Assembly (NCBI GenBank): GCA_014879435.1
Contig: JACSSB010000379.1
Coordinates: 1-5,485, forward strand
Direction: 5' to 3'
DNA from: Phycisphaerales bacterium
Lineage (GTDB): Bacteria; Pseudomonadota; Gammaproteobacteria; Competibacterales; Competibacteraceae
Length of the DNA stretch: 5,485 bases
The notes under the pieces: model-generated
Seen by the model: the letters and a program-made list of their open reading frames with translations, nothing else
The model's database searches: none
What the model was told of the DNA's origin: nothing
Part shown: piece by piece, positions 3,774 to 5,485 of the stretch
Layout of the letters: the number at the start of each line of letters is the position of its first letter
Numbering within the stretch: position 1 is the first letter of the stretch
Program-made: the position numbers and the translations under genes

Positions 3774-5485
3774 GTGACAATCAACCGCGATCTCGATCCA
3801 CTGGAAACACAAGAATGGCTGGAAGCGCTAAAAGCCGTCCAGCAATACCAAGGCTCAGAACGAGCCAATTTTTTGGTGGACAAATTGGTGCAGGAAGCGC
3901 GGCGCCAAGGCATTTATATCCCCTCGTCGCTGAATACCGCCTATCGCAATACCATCCCGGTCGAGAAGGAAGAACGGACTCCGGGCAACCGCGACATCGA
4001 GCATAAAATCCGCTCCGCAGTCCGCTGGAACGCGGTGGCGATCATTCTTCGTGCCAACAAGGAATCGTCGGAACTGGGTGGCCACATCGCCAGCTTCCAG
4101 TCCTCTGCGCTGCTGTACGACATCGGTTTTGAGCATTTCTGGCATGCCGCTTCCGAGCAGCATGGTGGCGATCTCATCTATTTCCAGGGTCATTCCGCGC
4201 CTGGCTTCTACGCCCGCGCCTTCCTTGAAGGCCGTCTGACCGAAGACCAGTTGCTCCATTTCCGCCAGGAAACCGAAGGCAAGGGCCTGTCGTCCTACCC
4301 GCACCCCTGGTTGATGCCGGAATTTTGGCAGTTCCCCACCGTCTCGATGGGCTTGGGGCCACTGATGGCGATCTATCAGGCCCGCTTCCTGAAATACTTG
4401 CAAGGACGCGGCCTCGCCAATACCGAAAATCGCAAAGTCTGGGCCTTCCTTGGCGACGGCGAAACCGACGAACCGGAATCGCTGGGCGCGATTTCCATGG
4501 CTGGGCGCGAGCATCTGGATAATCTGGTCTTCGTCATCAACTGCAACCTGCAACGCCTGGACGGCCCGGTGCGCGGCAACGGCAAGATCATCCAGGAACT
4601 GGAATCGGTATTCCGCGGCGCTGGCTGGAACGTGATCAAGACCGTCTGGGGCCGGGGCTGGGATCGACTGCTGGAGAAGGATAAGACCGGCCTCCTGCTG
4701 CAATGCATGGAAGAATGTGTGGATGGCGAGTATCAGGATTTCCGCTCCAAGAACGGTGCCTACATCCGCGAGCACTTCTTCGGCAAATATCCAGAGCTGA
4801 AGGAACTGGTCTCTGACATGACCGACGACGACATCTGGGCGCTGCGTCGGGGTGGCCACGACTCCACCAAGGTCTATGCGGCTTACGCCGAAGCGGTCAA
4901 GCATAAGGGTCAGCCGACCGTGATTCTGGCCAAGACGGTCAAGGGTTTCGGTATGGGCGAATCGGGCGAAGGACAGATGATCGCCCACCAAGCCAAGAAG
5001 ATGACCGCCGACGCGCTGCGTCAATTCCGCGACCGTTTCCAGATTCCAGTCAGCGACGATGATCTCGACAAGATTCCATTCTTGACCCTGGCCGATGGCA
5101 GCCCAGAAAAGAAATACCTGCACGAACGCCGTGAGGCGTTGGGTGGCTACCTGCCGCACCGTCGCACCAAATCCACGTCGCTCGAAATCCCACCGCTGTC
5201 CGCCTTCGACCGATTACTGCACGCCTCCGGTGAGCGCACCATTTCGACCACCATGGCTTTCGTGCAAATGCTCGGTACCCTGTTGCGCGATAAAGCCATC
5301 GGCAAGTTCATCGTCCCCATCGTTCCTGACGAGTCCCGCACCTTCGGCATGGAAGGCTTGTTCCGCCAGCTCGGCATTTACTCTGCGGTCGGCCAGTTGT
5401 ATCGGCCACAGGATGCCGATCAACTGATGTACTACCGCGAGGATAAATCCGGTCAGGTCTTGCAAGAAGGTATTAACGAAGCGGG
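3774..5485 (+). CDS. aceE: Pyruvate dehydrogenase E1 component, homodimeric type (partial, runs off right edge)
   Basis: AceE is the thiamine-diphosphate-dependent E1 subunit of the cytoplasmic pyruvate dehydrogenase complex. It decarboxylates pyruvate and acetylates the lipoyl groups of E2 (AceF). The frame is open from GTG 3774 to the window end, 570 full codons of an expected 880-890. It follows E. coli AceE throughout: a DPLETQEWLEAL N-terminus, HIASFQSSA, IYFQGHSAPGFYARAFLEGR, and SSYPHPWLMPEFWQFPTVSM. The ThDP/Mg motif starts at GDGETDEPES (227-236) and ends at NCNLQRLDGP (256-265). KNGAYIREHFFGKYPE follows, then the mobile inner-loop GEGQMIAHQAKKM with H405 matching E. coli H407, DESRTFGMEGLFRQLGIYS, and finally QEGINEAG at the edge. 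The N-terminal region that docks on E2 is present. No lesion is seen. The remaining C-terminal third, and probably aceF and lpd, would lie beyond the window. The pta terminator upstream suggests an independent promoter. Confidence 0.97.
   Translation, partial: MTINRDLDPLETQEWLEALKAVQQYQGSERANFLVDKLVQEARRQGIYIPSSLNTAYRNTIPVEKEERTPGNRDIEHKIRSAVRWNAVAIILRANKESSELGGHIASFQSSALLYDIGFEHFWHAASEQHGGDLIYFQGHSAPGFYARAFLEGRLTEDQLLHFRQETEGKGLSSYPHPWLMPEFWQFPTVSMGLGPLMAIYQARFLKYLQGRGLANTENRKVWAFLGDGETDEPESLGAISMAGREHLDNLVFVINCNLQRLDGPVRGNGKIIQELESVFRGAGWNVIKTVWGRGWDRLLEKDKTGLLLQCMEECVDGEYQDFRSKNGAYIREHFFGKYPELKELVSDMTDDDIWALRRGGHDSTKVYAAYAEAVKHKGQPTVILAKTVKGFGMGESGEGQMIAHQAKKMTADALRQFRDRFQIPVSDDDLDKIPFLTLADGSPEKKYLHERREALGGYLPHRRTKSTSLEIPPLSAFDRLLHASGERTISTTMAFVQMLGTLLRDKAIGKFIVPIVPDESRTFGMEGLFRQLGIYSAVGQLYRPQDADQLMYYREDKSGQVLQEGINEA

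Noticed and set aside
3855..5159. Long open frame of 434 codons on the minus strand
   Set aside because: It lies entirely antisense to aceE, whose + strand product matches AceE residue by residue. High-G+C, strongly codon-biased genes often leave the opposite strand open. Its translation shows no family I recognise and it has no ribosome binding site I could identify.

Overview
This window looks like a chromosomal segment of a proteobacterium, most likely gammaproteobacterial or betaproteobacterial. The main evidence is a homodimeric-type pyruvate dehydrogenase E1 (AceE) that follows the Escherichia coli protein almost segment by segment, and a long, multidomain phosphate acetyltransferase (Pta) of the E. 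coli type. I cannot name a genus from the sequence. All supported genes are on the + strand.

Layout. Bases 1-75 are the last codons of a gene that resembles the C-terminus of a D-2-hydroxyacid dehydrogenase. After 48 bases comes a complete short-chain dehydrogenase/reductase (124-891) with a good ribosome binding site, probably in the same operon. A very AT-rich gap with a plausible sigma70 promoter follows. It leads into a decayed KDPG aldolase gene (eda, 1029-1258): the N-terminal ~30 codons are joined to the C-terminal ~45 codons, with the whole catalytic middle missing, plus a frameshift and a nonsense codon. A 198-base spacer with a short hairpin, a possible promoter and an 18-base inverted repeat precedes pta (1457-3499). 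pta ends in a clear rho-independent terminator (3551-3576). A further ~200 bases of leader contain a 17-base palindrome and a doubtful cysteine-rich small frame. aceE then starts at a GTG (3774) behind a strong Shine-Dalgarno sequence and runs off the right edge.

How the genes fit together. Pta and AceE both act at the pyruvate / acetyl-CoA / acetyl-phosphate node: AceE commits pyruvate to acetyl-CoA and Pta interconverts acetyl-CoA and acetyl phosphate. KDPG aldolase, when intact, makes pyruvate and so would have fed the same node. The hydroxyacid dehydrogenase, the SDR and the former eda together suggest a sugar-acid (ketogluconate / Entner-Doudoroff-like) locus that has lost its aldolase; this is inference. 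On hand-counted sample lines the SDR is AT-richer than pta and aceE, so the left part may have a different history.

I see no CRISPR array, tRNA, rRNA, insertion sequence or defence gene. The clearest unusual item is the eda relic; the rest is mostly ordinary central metabolism with a few candidate regulatory palindromes.
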